The notes beneath the pieces are model-generated. The model searched no databases. It saw nothing but the letters and a program-made list of their open reading frames with translations, and was not told where the DNA came from. This document shows, piece after piece, positions 51,352-60,607 of a stretch of DNA of 64,000 bases. Numbering within the stretch: the stretch's first letter is position 1; the number at the start of each line of letters is the position of its first letter. Source of the stretch: Chloroflexota bacterium (lineage in GTDB: Bacteria > Chloroflexota > Dehalococcoidia > DSTF01 > RBG-16-68-14); NCBI GenBank assembly GCA_029262675.1, contig JAJCYW010000007.1, positions 167,101 through 231,100 on the forward strand, in the 5' to 3' direction. A program made the position numbers and the translations under genes.

Positions 51352-52755
51352 ATGAATCCCTGGCCCAACGACGCATCATCGCTCGCCGACTCCATCCGCG
51401 CAGGTGAGACGGCGGCAGCCGATGTCCTGGAGGCCTCGCTGGCCGGGATCGACGCCAGCGAGCTCAACGCCGCCGTCCACGTCGACCCTGACGGCGCGCG
51501 CGAGGCCGCGGCCGAGATCGACCGCCGCGTCGCCGCGGGTGACGACCCCGGCCTCTTCGCCGGTGTGCCGCTGCTGGTGAAAGACCTGGAGGACGTCGCC
51601 GGCATGCCGACGACACACGGTTCCGTCGTCTACAAGGACGCCATCGCGGAGCAGGACTCGACGCAGGTGCAACGGCTGCGCGATGCGGGCGCCGTCATCG
51701 CCGGCAAGGCGGCCACGCCGGAGTTCGGCCTCGTCGCGTACACGGCGACGAAGCTGCACGGCGTCACGCGTAACCCCTGGAACCTGGAACGCACGCCGGC
51801 GGGCTCGTCGGGCGGCTCCGCGGCCGCCGTCGCGGGCGGCCTGGTGCCGATCGCGACGGCGACGGACGGCGGCGGTTCGATCCGGCTGCCCGCCGCCTAC
51901 TGCGGGCTGGTCGGCATGAAAGGTACCTTTGGCCGCATTCCTCGCGGCCCCAAGACGCCGAACGGTCAGCTCACGGCCCTGCGGGGCTGCGTCTCCCGCA
52001 GCGTCCGCGACGCCGCGCGCTGGTACGACGTGGCGTCGGGCTACGACGCGCGCGATCCGTTCAGCCTCCCCCGCATCGATGGCTGGGAGGAACGTCTAGG
52101 CGGTCGCTCGCTCGAAGGGCTGCGCGTCGCGGTCGCGCCCGACCTTGGCGCCGCGACGATCCATCCGGAAGTCGAGAAGATCGTTCGCGACGCGGCGGAC
52201 GCGCTGATCGAGAACGCGGGCCTCAAGCGGATCGAGACTGACGTCCAGCTACCCGAGGACGGCGAGGCCTGGGCGACGACGGGACTGCCGTTTCTCGTCA
52301 ACCACCTCAAGGACCACTGGCCGGACTGCAAGGACGACCTCACGTTCGAGATCCGTTTCGGCATGGAGGCCGCGCCCGTCTACCGCGCCTGGCACGCCGC
52401 CAAGGTGGAGCGCTTCCGCGTGGAGATGAACGAGGCGATGGCCGATCTGTTCGAACGCGTCGACCTGCTGCTCTGCGCCGTTAGCCCCACGGAGCCATTC
52501 GCGGCGGAGGGGCCGATGCCACGCCACGTCGGCGAAGTCGAGGTCAGCCCCTACAACGGCGGCGCGCTCACGATCCCGGGCAGCCTCTCCGGCTATCCTG
52601 CGATCTCGATCCCGGCCGGGCTGACCGCAAGCGGCCTGCCGATCGGCCTCCAGGCCTACGCCCGCCGCCATGAGGACGCCCTGCTGCTGGACCTGGCGCT
52701 GGAGATGGAGCGCGCGCGCCCGTGGCCGCTCGTCGCGCCCGGCGCGCCGATCTAG
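51352..52755 (+). CDS. Amidase signature family hydrolase
   Basis: A 467-residue amidase with the Ser-cisSer-Lys triad: lysine in LLVKDLEDVAG near 81, serines in GSSGGSAAAVAGGLVP and TDGGGSIRLPAAYCGLVGMKG near 160-185. It hydrolyses a carboxamide bond; relatives act on aryl or fatty amides, and glutamyl-tRNA amidotransferase context (gatB, gatC) is missing. A CCAAGGAG site precedes the ATG. Confidence 0.9.
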   Translation: MNPWPNDASSLADSIRAGETAAADVLEASLAGIDASELNAAVHVDPDGAREAAAEIDRRVAAGDDPGLFAGVPLLVKDLEDVAGMPTTHGSVVYKDAIAEQDSTQVQRLRDAGAVIAGKAATPEFGLVAYTATKLHGVTRNPWNLERTPAGSSGGSAAAVAGGLVPIATATDGGGSIRLPAAYCGLVGMKGTFGRIPRGPKTPNGQLTALRGCVSRSVRDAARWYDVASGYDARDPFSLPRIDGWEERLGGRSLEGLRVAVAPDLGAATIHPEVEKIVRDAADALIENAGLKRIETDVQLPEDGEAWATTGLPFLVNHLKDHWPDCKDDLTFEIRFGMEAAPVYRAWHAAKVERFRVEMNEAMADLFERVDLLLCAVSPTEPFAAEGPMPRHVGEVEVSPYNGGALTIPGSLSGYPAISIPAGLTASGLPIGLQAYARRHEDALLLDLALEMERARPWPLVAPGAPI

Positions 52756-52873
52756 CGCGACGCGCGCGCCGGTCTAGCTGGCCCACGCCCTCCCCTGCGC
52801 CACCAGCGTATCGTGATAAGATAAGCCGCCGCGCAATGGCGTGCCCAACAACACCTATATAAAGGAGGAAGAG

Positions 52874-54190
52874 ATGAAGATGCCAGCGACCGGCCTGACG
52901 CGCCAAGAGCTAGACGAGATCATGAGCGTACAGCGCGAACGCGACGTCGATTTTAAGAACGGCCGCCTCTGGACGCTCGTCTACTACGCCGGCGAAGACG
53001 TGGAAAAGCTGCTGGCCGACACGTTCCGCGACTTCCTCTATACCAACGGCCTTGGGCCGTCCGTCTTCCGCAGCCTGCGCAAGTTCGAGTCGGAGGTCGT
53101 CGCAATGACGGTCGATCTGCTCGGCGCGCCCGACGGCTGCGGCAACATGACGACGGGCGGCACGGAGAGCATCCTGATGGCCGTTCGCTCCGCTCGCGAA
53201 TGGGCCGCCGACAAGCGCGGGATTACGGAACCGGAGATGGTGCTGCCGGTCACCGCCCACCCGGCGTTCGACAAGGCCGCCGACTACCTGGGCGTGAAAG
53301 TCGTCCCCGTGCCGATCCGCGACGACCTGCGCGCCGACCTAGACGCCGCGAAGGCCGCGATCACGGACAACACGGTCCTTATCGTCGGCTCCGCGCCGAA
53401 CTATCCTTATGGGACGATCGACTCGATACCGGAGCTGGCGGCACTCGCCGAAGAGCGCGGCATCCTCTGCCACGTGGACGCTTGCCTCGGCGGCTTCTTC
53501 CTGCCATTCATGCGCAAGCTGGGCGAACCGGTGCCGCCGTTCGACTTCTCCGTCCCCGGCGTGACCTCGATCTCAGCCGACCTCCACAAGTACGGCTATT
53601 CGGTGCGCGGCACGTCCACCATTAGTTATCGCGACCGCGACCTGCGCCGCTACCAGTTGTTCAGCCAGACGGAGTGGTCGGGCGGCCTCTACGGATCGCC
53701 GACGATGACGGGCAGCCGCGCGGGCGCCGCCATCGCCGCATCCTGGGCGCTCCTCAACTTCCTGGGCGAAGACGGCTACAAGGAGCTGACGAAGGCCACG
53801 ATGGACACCACGCGCAAGCTGCAGGCCGGCATCAACGAGATCCCCGGCCTCAAAGTCCGCGGCGAACCCGACATGAGCGTGATGGCCTTCGGGTCCGACG
53901 AGTACGACGCATATGCCATCGTCGACCCGATGACGGAGCGCGGCTGGGAAATGGAGCGGTTGCAGAAGCCGGCGAACCTGCACCTCGTCGTCACGCAGAC
54001 CCACGCGGCCGTGGCCGACGAATTCCTCGCCGACCTGCGGGAATCCGCCGCGTTGGCGGCCGCAATGAAGCCCGGCGAAAGCGGCTCCGCGGCCGTCTAC
54101 GGCTCGCTCAACGCGCTGCCCGACCGCGGCAAGGTGCGCGACGTGGTGCTCAACTTCATCGACAGCATGACGCAGTTGGAAGAGGAGTAA
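52874..54190 (+). CDS. PLP-dependent group II decarboxylase / sphingosine-1-phosphate-lyase-like protein
   Basis: A 438-residue fold-type I PLP enzyme. TTGGTESILMAVRSAREWA binds phosphate, HVDACLGGFFLPF carries the PLP aspartate region, and SISADLHKYGYSVRGTS carries the Schiff-base lysine. The best-looking relatives are sphingosine-1-phosphate lyases and tyrosine/glutamate decarboxylases. No membrane helix is present, so it is soluble. ATG 52874 has AAAGGAGG upstream; the frame opens at 52841. Confidence 0.88.
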   Translation: MKMPATGLTRQELDEIMSVQRERDVDFKNGRLWTLVYYAGEDVEKLLADTFRDFLYTNGLGPSVFRSLRKFESEVVAMTVDLLGAPDGCGNMTTGGTESILMAVRSAREWAADKRGITEPEMVLPVTAHPAFDKAADYLGVKVVPVPIRDDLRADLDAAKAAITDNTVLIVGSAPNYPYGTIDSIPELAALAEERGILCHVDACLGGFFLPFMRKLGEPVPPFDFSVPGVTSISADLHKYGYSVRGTSTISYRDRDLRRYQLFSQTEWSGGLYGSPTMTGSRAGAAIAASWALLNFLGEDGYKELTKATMDTTRKLQAGINEIPGLKVRGEPDMSVMAFGSDEYDAYAIVDPMTERGWEMERLQKPANLHLVVTQTHAAVADEFLADLRESAALAAAMKPGESGSAAVYGSLNALPDRGKVRDVVLNFIDSMTQLEEE

Positions 54191-54252
54191 ACGGGCGCGC
54201 GGCGCGGGTGGCGTCCGACGCGGTGCGCGGCGAGGATGCCGGAATAGCCCGG

Positions 54253-55500
54253 CTAGTCCGCTCCGTCCAGCACTTCCGCTGTCAAAGCGAGGCCGGTCTT
54301 GACATCACGATCCCAATCGGCGCGAAGCCGGCGGACCGGATTCGAGGAGAGCCGAAGAAGCGCGAACGCCTCACGCAACGCGAGTTCGCTACGATCCCAG
54401 CGAAACCGTTCGAGCGCCATGTCCCTCAGCTCGCGCCGATAGGCATCGCACTCATCTGGCGCGATGCCGAAACGGGCCATCCAGCGGAGGTGAGCTAGAA
54501 AGTTCCCGATATCGAGCAGCGGATCACCGGGGCCCACCTCCTCGAAGTCGGCGAGGACGAGTCGATCTTCTGGGGTGAGGAGCAGTTGGTCGTCATAGAA
54601 GTCGTTGTGCGCGAGGCTGGACGGCTTCCAGGCTTCGACGAAGCGTCGCAGAGGAACCATCGCGTCCCGCAACGTTAGGCGGGCCTCTTCATCCTCCAGG
54701 ACCTGCCGTAGCAGGCCGTCCGTCGCGCGCAGGTAGAGCGACAGATCTGGAGCGCGGGAGGTGCTATCCGGCGGCGGCGAAGCCCACAAGGGAGCGATGC
54801 CATCGAGGATTCGTCCCGGCTCCGGCGCCCCGCCGTCGCGGATGAGCGACCGGACGGTGTCTCCCGGGACGCTTGCCAGCCAGAGGACGCCTCCCTCCGC
54901 CCAGTGGCCAGCCAGGCGCGGTAGAGAGAAGCCGGAGCGCTCTGCCAGCTCACCCGCCGCAACGAAGGCCGGCACGCGTTCCGGCGGAACAGCGCGGACA
55001 AAGAGCGTCAGCGGCTGAACGTCGGAACGCCGCCAGCTCACGGTGTGGCGAAGAACGGCCCGCGACGTTGGCCTGTAGCGCACGACTTCTACATAGAGTC
55101 TTTGCGGATGCAGGGGAACGTACCTTGGTAGCACGTCCTGTGCTGTCGTGGCGGACGCAATGCTGGCAAGGCCGGGTAGATACGGGTCGTCCGGATAGCG
55201 GAAGACCTGGGCTTCAGCGCCAGGGGTCAACTCGATGGAGAACTGATCCTCCAGCATCCACCGATCCCACTGCTGCTCTGCCACATACGTCGCGACAGCG
55301 CGTGACCCTGGCCAGTAGAGCAGCTCGCTTAGGCGGATGTTCTCGGGGATCTCGGCGGGCGTACCGAACCGTCCACAGAAGGCGTTCCAGACCCACTCGT
55401 TCTGAAACAGCCGTGGGAGCTCCGGCAGCGCCGCGTCGTCTGGCAGCGGGGCATCTGTCCGCGATACCCGCTCATCCACCGTCGATGTCGCGCAAAGCAT
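54253..55500 (-). CDS. APH-like phosphotransferase family protein
   Basis: A 415-residue protein of the kinase-like APH superfamily with an extra N-terminal domain of about 120 residues. The catalytic loop is LAHNDFYDDQLLL and the metal motif LADFEEVGPGDPLLDIGNFLAH, with HxD..(D/N) altered to HND...D. Substrate unknown; it resembles a group next to glycan or trehalose genes. GAGG precedes the ATG. It is 14 bases downstream of the TP-rich membrane gene and could be part of the sigma-factor operon. Confidence 0.8.
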   Translation of the reverse strand: MLCATSTVDERVSRTDAPLPDDAALPELPRLFQNEWVWNAFCGRFGTPAEIPENIRLSELLYWPGSRAVATYVAEQQWDRWMLEDQFSIELTPGAEAQVFRYPDDPYLPGLASIASATTAQDVLPRYVPLHPQRLYVEVVRYRPTSRAVLRHTVSWRRSDVQPLTLFVRAVPPERVPAFVAAGELAERSGFSLPRLAGHWAEGGVLWLASVPGDTVRSLIRDGGAPEPGRILDGIAPLWASPPPDSTSRAPDLSLYLRATDGLLRQVLEDEEARLTLRDAMVPLRRFVEAWKPSSLAHNDFYDDQLLLTPEDRLVLADFEEVGPGDPLLDIGNFLAHLRWMARFGIAPDECDAYRRELRDMALERFRWDRSELALREAFALLRLSSNPVRRLRADWDRDVKTGLALTAEVLDGAD

Positions 55501-55513
55501 CCCGCGTTCCTCT

Positions 55514-56068
55514 TCAGCTCGGCGTGTGCGGGGAATGCGGTGCCGGTGCGCTTGGGGGCGCGGGACATGGAGTCGTAGCGGGGGAATGGGGGCTGTGTGG
55601 CGAAGACGGACACACGGTAAGCGTCGGCTGCCCGGTCGGCGTCGGCGTGGCCGTCACTGTTGCCACAACCGTCCCGGTCGGCAGAACTGTCCCCGCCGGC
55701 GTGGCCGTCACGGTCGCCAGCACGGTCCCCGTCGGCTGCACCGTCGTGGTCGCTGATGGGCCCGGCGTCGCAGCCTGTGTGGCGATCATCGTTGGCGTTT
55801 CGGTGGAGAGGGGCGAGGGCGACGTGTCTGGCCCGTCGGCGCCGGCGGCGCCGGGCAACGGCGTGAGCAGGGCGTCATCCTCGTCATCATCTGAGTCTTT
55901 TGCCCTGATCGCGTCAGCGACCGCCGTGCGGACGCCGCCCGGGTTGGCGGCCGCCAGCAAGCCCAGTACCGGGCCGCCCAGCAGCATAGCAGCGAGGACG
56001 CCGACCAGAATGCGGCCAGCGCCAAGGCTCCTCACGTATCGGAGTGCGGTGGATAGCTGTTCATTCAT
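55514..56068 (-). CDS. Single-pass membrane protein with TP-rich exported tail
   Basis: A 184-residue protein with one membrane helix at about 18-38 (ILVGVLAAMLLGGPVLGLLA), then the AVADAIRAKDSDDDEDD segment and a long T/P/S-rich tail. The DAI-x-SDDD stretch after the helix is also seen in the partner upstream (56340-56969: VTDVILPSGSDDDD), so the two share an origin. It is probably secreted-side facing. Function unknown; it belongs to the sigma-factor operon. Confidence 0.65.
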   Translation of the reverse strand: MNEQLSTALRYVRSLGAGRILVGVLAAMLLGGPVLGLLAAANPGGVRTAVADAIRAKDSDDDEDDALLTPLPGAAGADGPDTSPSPLSTETPTMIATQAATPGPSATTTVQPTGTVLATVTATPAGTVLPTGTVVATVTATPTPTGQPTLTVCPSSPHSPHSPATTPCPAPPSAPAPHSPHTPS

Positions 56069-56339
56069 GATGTACCCCCATGACTACGTACTAGCGCGGC
56101 GATTTTCGGTTTAACGCCGGCCGCTATCAGTCATATCCTCCTAGAAGCACTCGATGTTACGCGGGGAGACTAGACCTTGCCGACAAGAACTTCTGCGTAC
56201 CCACAACTACACCGGACTAACAGGCAGATCAGCGGAGCTGGGCTGAGCGGCGCTTTCCGAACCCGCAACTAAATTGCTGGGTTCGTCAACTTCAACTTCG
56301 TCCGCGGGCGCGTCCCTTCCCGTTTCTTCGGCCACCACC

Positions 56340-56969
56340 TCAGGCGGGTCGGGCGGCGTGCGCGTCGGGTCGGGCGGGCGTGGCATTCGGACCCAATGGC
56401 GTGTCCGTTGCTTCCGGCGCGTCGAGGCCGCCCGGCAGTGCCGCGTCGTCGGATCCGTAGCCTCCTCGTCGACCACCATCGCCATCGCCGCCAGGGATTG
56501 GCCCCTCACCGTCGTCGGCGATGTCGTCATCGTCTGAGCCGCTGGGAAGGATGACATCGGTGACGGTCGATCGGAATCCGCCTGTATCAGTAGCCGCCAG
56601 AGCGCCCAGCGTTGAACCGGTGAGCAGCAGGACGATCAGCGCGGCGGACAGTGCCCGGGGCAACGCCAATTGCCCTGCGTACGCGATCGCCCACTGCATC
56701 GGCGCGAAGATGGCCAACGCGGGCGAGTTCGCCGCCTCGTTTGCCTTCTCATCGACCGCGGCGAGCAGGCGGGCACGGCCCGTCGCCTGGCCGGCCACGT
56801 TCGCCGGCATGTCCGGCCCCGCCTCACGTATCATGTCGATCAATTCCAAATGGGACCGCAGTTCGGCGGCGTACTGCGGATAAGGCGCCACACAATCGTC
56901 GACGCTTGCGCCGGCGTCTGCCATGGCGAGGCACTGGTCGAGAATGTCGTCGAATGTTTCTGAGCTCAT
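56340..56969 (-). CDS. Anti-sigma-factor-like membrane protein (probable frameshift near 3' end)
   Basis: A 209-residue protein. Residues 1-70 (FDDILDQCLAMADAGASVDDC, PQYAAELRSHLELIDMI) look like a DUF5667-type cytoplasmic module that could hold a sigma factor; a helix at about 105-125 (ALSAALIVLLLTGSTLGALA) anchors it, and an acidic tail follows. It ends at 56340, but the next frame continues (PPEVVAEETGRDAPADEVEV) to 56207 with good codon use, so a one-base shift in the GC-rich run near 56360-56390 is likely, real or a sequencing error. It lies 13 bases after the sigma-factor gene. Confidence 0.68.
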   Translation of the reverse strand: MSSETFDDILDQCLAMADAGASVDDCVAPYPQYAAELRSHLELIDMIREAGPDMPANVAGQATGRARLLAAVDEKANEAANSPALAIFAPMQWAIAYAGQLALPRALSAALIVLLLTGSTLGALAATDTGGFRSTVTDVILPSGSDDDDIADDGEGPIPGGDGDGGRRGGYGSDDAALPGGLDAPEATDTPLGPNATPARPDAHAARPA

Positions 56970-56982
56970 GTCCCCTCCGCCT

Positions 56983-57549
56983 TCACGCCGCCATTACGCG
57001 CCGCAGCGCGTTCAGCGCGCGGGTCTGCAGCACACGAACGGCGCCGGAGCGCCGGCCCATCACGGCCGCCGTCTCGTTATGCGAAAGTCCCTGGAAGAAA
57101 CGCAGCAGGATGACCTGCTGCTGATCGTCTGTGAGCTGTCGCATTGCCGCCTGCACATCGTGACGGTTTGCGACCGAGTCGGACTCGTCACCAAGCCGCA
57201 GTTTCGGGTGGGTGCTAATCTCCTCTTGCAGCGGCACAGTGGGCCGGCGGCGCTCGCGTTCCAGATAGTCCGCCGTGACATTGTGAGCGATGCGATACAG
57301 CCATGCCGCCAGAGGAATGCCGCGATCGCGGTAGCGCCCGATACCGCGCAGCGCCTCAAGAAACACGTCCGACGCTAGATCCTCGGAGACCTCATGACTT
57401 CCGGTCCGGAGATAGCAGTAGCGGAACATCTTTTGGTAGTGGCTGTCGAAGATGTACACCCAAGCCTCCTGCGAGTAGGCTTGCGCCTCCTTCACAAGTT
57501 GCTCTGCAGTAAACTCGCCGGTCTCTACTGCCACTGCGTCAAGAGCCAC
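56983..57549 (-). CDS. ECF-type RNA polymerase sigma factor
   Basis: A 188-residue sigma-70 family protein with region 2 (YRDRGIPLAAWLYRIAHNVTADYLER) and region 4 (LTDDQQQVILLRFFQGLSHNETAAVMGRRSGAVRVLQTRALNALRR). It should direct transcription of a small regulon in response to an envelope signal passed by the downstream membrane protein. The start is GTG 57549. Its target promoters are unknown; the TP-rich proteins in this window are candidates. Confidence 0.9.
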   Translation of the reverse strand: MALDAVAVETGEFTAEQLVKEAQAYSQEAWVYIFDSHYQKMFRYCYLRTGSHEVSEDLASDVFLEALRGIGRYRDRGIPLAAWLYRIAHNVTADYLERERRRPTVPLQEEISTHPKLRLGDESDSVANRHDVQAAMRQLTDDQQQVILLRFFQGLSHNETAAVMGRRSGAVRVLQTRALNALRRVMAA

Positions 57550-57855
57550 TCTTCCTACTCGCTCTGATTATGTATCCGGTCTTGCCGGGGAGATGTTACG
57601 GCCAATCGCGGCGACTCGCGGATGTTGTTGAGCTGACCATCGTAGCAGTGCCGTACGCGAATGGGGGTCAGACCGCGTGCAGACCGCGCAGCGTGTGTCG
57701 CAGTCGCAGCACCGTTTGCGACGTTCGGTCAGGCGGAATGGCAAGCCGTCTGCTCAGCTCCGCAAGCATAAGGCAGTATTCCCCGCCTCGCTCGATGGGT
57801 CAATCACCGGCCGCCGGTTCGTTCGAGCGTAACGCCCGCCTTGCTATGATGGCTG
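57550..57855. other. Intergenic, divergent promoter region
   Basis: Separates the leftward sigma-factor operon from the rightward hydrolase. I see no gene or repeat. An ECF promoter for autoregulation would be expected near 57560-57650, but I cannot point to one. Confidence 0.4.
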
Positions 57856-57858
57856 GTG

Positions 57859-58698
57859 ATGTCAGCTATTAAGTCGACAGAAGCCATGTTCGAGACCGCC
57901 GACGGCGTCCAACTCTTCGAGCAGTCCTGGCGAAGCTCGCCGCGCGCCGCCGTGGCGCTCGTCCACGGGTACGCCGAGCACAGCGGTCGCTACGAGTACG
58001 TCGCCGAACGGCTGGTGGCGCGTGGCTACGCCGTACATGCGCTGGACCTGCGCGGCCACGGACGCTCTGAAGGCCACCGCGCGCTGATGCGCCACATCGA
58101 TGACGCCACGGGCGACGTAGCGGCGTTCCTCGATCGAGTCCGCGAACGTGAGCCTGGACTGCCGCTCTTCCTGCTCGGCCACAGCATGGGCGGGGGCGTC
58201 GTCGCCCACCTCTGCATCAAAGACCCGCCGATCGTAGACGGGGTCGTGCTGAGCGGCGCGGTGCTGCGCTCGGGACGCGGGGTACATCGGGTCGGCCAGG
58301 AGATCTTCTCGCTGCTCGGCCGCCTCTTCCCCCGCTTACCCACCGGCAAACTGGGCAGTGAGGTGATCTCGCGCAGTCCGGACATCGTCTACCGTTACGA
58401 CAACGATCCGCTCGTCTTTCGGGGGCGGATGCCGGCTGGCACGCTCTCTGCCATAATCCGCGCCGCCAAGTACATCGATGGCCACATGGAGGAGTTCCAA
58501 TTGCCGGTGCTGATCATTCACGGCAGCGAGGACGCGCTCGTCGAGCCAATCGGCAGCGAGGAGCTGCACGAGCGCGCCGGCGCCACCGACAAGACGCTGA
58601 AGGTGTACGATGGCCTCTTCCATGAAGTGCTGAACGAGCCGGAGCGCGACCGCGTGATCGATGACGTCGGCCGCTGGCTCGACGCCCGCCGGCGTTAG
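57859..58698 (+). CDS. Alpha/beta hydrolase, monoacylglycerol-lipase-like
   Basis: A 279-residue alpha/beta hydrolase. The nucleophile elbow is LGHSMGGGV, the oxyanion part VHGYAEHSGRYEYVAERL; the acid is in IIHGSEDALVEP and the histidine in GLFHEVLNEPERD. These are the monoacylglycerol lipase/lysophospholipase features (the HG-YAEHS-RY signature). A GTG directly before the ATG at 57859 is in frame. Cytoplasmic. Confidence 0.9.
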   Translation: MSAIKSTEAMFETADGVQLFEQSWRSSPRAAVALVHGYAEHSGRYEYVAERLVARGYAVHALDLRGHGRSEGHRALMRHIDDATGDVAAFLDRVREREPGLPLFLLGHSMGGGVVAHLCIKDPPIVDGVVLSGAVLRSGRGVHRVGQEIFSLLGRLFPRLPTGKLGSEVISRSPDIVYRYDNDPLVFRGRMPAGTLSAIIRAAKYIDGHMEEFQLPVLIIHGSEDALVEPIGSEELHERAGATDKTLKVYDGLFHEVLNEPERDRVIDDVGRWLDARRR

Positions 58699-58714
58699 CG
58701 GAAGGTGGCGGACG

Positions 58715-59311
58715 CTAGCCACGACGCAGGGGCACGCGCCGCCACCAGCCGACGTAACCGAACACCGCACGCAGCCAGTCCGCGATTGCCCGCGTCACGT
58801 CTTCGATCACGTCGACGGCGACGACGTCGTCCAGCCAGCGCGCGTAGTGGATGACGTACTCCTGGATCATCTTCGGGACCAGCAGCACGGCCAGCCAGAC
58901 GGCCAGCCTGCGCGGCGTCAGGTCGTACGCGGGGAAGAAGCGTCGAAGCGCGGCGTAGAAGAGGTAGAAGTTCTCGAACAGCGCCGGGAAGATGAAGAGA
59001 AAAACGCGGATGTCGGTCACCTCGAACAACGCCACGCCGGTCAGCCGGTAGCCGAAGAGCGCCGTCGCCGTCCAGCGCGGCAGCGCCGCCCAGCGCTGGG
59101 CGACGATCGCTTCGATCGCCAGGTAGTAGGTGTCCAGCAACTTGTCCAGAGCGTGATAGTTCCAGAGCCCGCCGAGGTCGATCAGCGACGCGAGGACGAT
59201 ATCGAGCGCGTCCGCGGCCAGCGCCAAGACGCCGCCGACGAGCGGCCAGCGGAAGATGGCGAGCGGGATGATCAGGCGAAGAACGACGATGAGAAGCGTT
59301 TCGGCCGTCAT
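58715..59311 (-). CDS. Conserved hypothetical membrane protein
   Basis: A 198-residue protein with three to five hydrophobic stretches, ending in a basic WWRRVPLRRG. Charged loops with conserved-looking tryptophans and HALDKLLDTYYLAIEAIVAQRW suggest a true gene. No family is recognised. Convergent with the hydrolase, 17 bases apart; the aldo/keto reductase gene lies 61 bases upstream on the same strand. Confidence 0.72.
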   Translation of the reverse strand: MTAETLLIVVLRLIIPLAIFRWPLVGGVLALAADALDIVLASLIDLGGLWNYHALDKLLDTYYLAIEAIVAQRWAALPRWTATALFGYRLTGVALFEVTDIRVFLFIFPALFENFYLFYAALRRFFPAYDLTPRRLAVWLAVLLVPKMIQEYVIHYARWLDDVVAVDVIEDVTRAIADWLRAVFGYVGWWRRVPLRRG

Positions 59312-59372
59312 GCAGCGAACCGTACTAACGGCCGCGCGCCACGGTCAAGGAGCGCCCGCCACATCACCGGCG

Positions 59373-60317
59373 TCAGCCGCGGCGCGTGATCTTGTCCACC
59401 TCTGCCAGCTCTTCGGCCGTCAACCGCCACTCCGCGGCCGCGACGTTCTGCTCCACCTGCTCCGGCTTCGTCGCGCCGGCGATCACGCTCGAGACGTGGG
59501 GCTGGCTGACCAGCCAACCGATCGCGAGATCGACCATGCTATGGCCGGCCGCGTCGGCGAACGACTGGAGTTTCGTCAGCGTCCCGAAGTTTTCTTCGGT
59601 GAGTACGCGGGCGGCCATCGGCCCGGCGCCGGCCAGCCGGGTGCCCTCCGGCGGAGGTTGGCCCTGCGTGTACTTGCCGGTCAGAAATCCGCTGGCCAGC
59701 GGGAAATACGGCAGCACGCCCAGCCCGTACGCGTTGCAAGCGGGCACCAGCTCGCGCTCGATGCGGCGGTCCAGCAGGCTGTACTGGTTCTGCGCGGAAA
59801 CGACGGGCGAGAGGTGCTCCGTCTTGGTGGTCCACTGCGCCTCCACGACCTGCCAGCCGCTGAAGTTTGAGCAGCCGAAGTAGCGCACCTTGCCCTGCCG
59901 CACCAGGTCGTCCAGCGCCCGCAACGTCTCGTCTATCGGCGTCGCGGTGTCCGGAAAGTGGATCTGGTAGAGGTCGATGTAGTCCGTCTGGAGGCGGCGC
60001 AGGCTGGCCTCCACAGCGTCGCTGATGTAGCGGCGCGACGCGCCACCCCAGAGCGGCCCCTCGCCCATCGGCCCGACGAACTTCGTCGCGACGACGGCGT
60101 CGCGGCGGCGGCCCTGGAGGGCAACGCCGAGGTACTCCTCCGAGAGACCGCCGGGGCCGTAGACGTCCGCGGTGTCGAAGAAGTTGACGCCCAACTCAAG
60201 CGCCTTGTCGACGATGGCCGTCGTCGCGCCTTGGTCACAGCGACGCCCGAAGTTGTTGCAGCCCAGCCCGACGACGGGCACCTTCAGTCCGGAACGGCCC
60301 AGATTCTTGTACTCCAC
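59373..60317 (-). CDS. Aldo/keto reductase
   Basis: A 314-residue (alpha/beta)8 AKR. It starts VEYKNLGRSGLKVPVVGLG, has the catalytic D and Y in FFDTADVYGPGGLSEEYLG, the lysine region VVATKFVGP, and the C-terminal NADPH segment (SVIAGATKPEQVEQN). GTG 60317 is preferred because AGGAG sits four bases before it; ATG 60329 is an alternative. It resembles YhdN/general stress AKRs. Substrate unknown. Confidence 0.9.
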   Translation of the reverse strand: MEYKNLGRSGLKVPVVGLGCNNFGRRCDQGATTAIVDKALELGVNFFDTADVYGPGGLSEEYLGVALQGRRRDAVVATKFVGPMGEGPLWGGASRRYISDAVEASLRRLQTDYIDLYQIHFPDTATPIDETLRALDDLVRQGKVRYFGCSNFSGWQVVEAQWTTKTEHLSPVVSAQNQYSLLDRRIERELVPACNAYGLGVLPYFPLASGFLTGKYTQGQPPPEGTRLAGAGPMAARVLTEENFGTLTKLQSFADAAGHSMVDLAIGWLVSQPHVSSVIAGATKPEQVEQNVAAAEWRLTAEELAEVDKITRRG

Positions 60318-60454
60318 GGCACTCCTCATTAGATTAGTGTTTCGATGTTGGATACGAACGTCGAGCAGTATAACGAATCGGCTCGGCGCGCGAGCCGGCT
60401 GAAACGAGATGACCCAATGCACGACTCGGGCGCCTACATCTATGATTGACAGGC

Positions 60455-60483
60455 TTGACAGCGGTACCCGAATCCTGTACATA
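60455..60483 (+). promoter_or_regulatory. Sigma-70-like promoter
   Basis: TTGACA (60455-60460), a 17-base spacer, then TACATA (60478-60483). A second TTGACA overlaps just upstream at 60446-60451. It is the best promoter match in the window. Confidence 0.7.
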
Positions 60484-60489
60484 ATAATC

Positions 60490-60607
60490 AGTGGCAACGG
60501 TGGCATGAAGCTGGAGGCGCCCAACTAAGGCACTATACTGAGCTAAGAAGCGACGATTAAGTTAGGCAGTGCCGCCTGGGGAGCGCGAGTACCCCCGGCG
60601 GCTTTTT
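60490..60607 (+). ncRNA. Candidate small RNA or attenuated leader
   Basis: Transcription from the promoter at 60455-60483 would begin near 60490 and stop at the hairpin ending at 60607, giving about 115 nucleotides. It contains ATGAAGCTGGAGGCGCCC to TAA (60505-60528), a seven-codon frame without a strong ribosome-binding site. Either an independent small RNA or a leader controlling read-through into the giant protein gene. Confidence 0.5.
60571..60607 (+). terminator. Intrinsic terminator
   Basis: GCCGCC...GGCGGC with an inner GGGG/CCCC pair, followed by TTTTT at 60603-60607. The only textbook rho-independent terminator I see in the window. Confidence 0.8.

Noticed and set aside
54873..56114. 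A 413-codon plus-strand frame over the APH-like and TP-rich genes
   Set aside because: It spans two minus-strand genes and their gap and shows only reversed low-complexity sequence.
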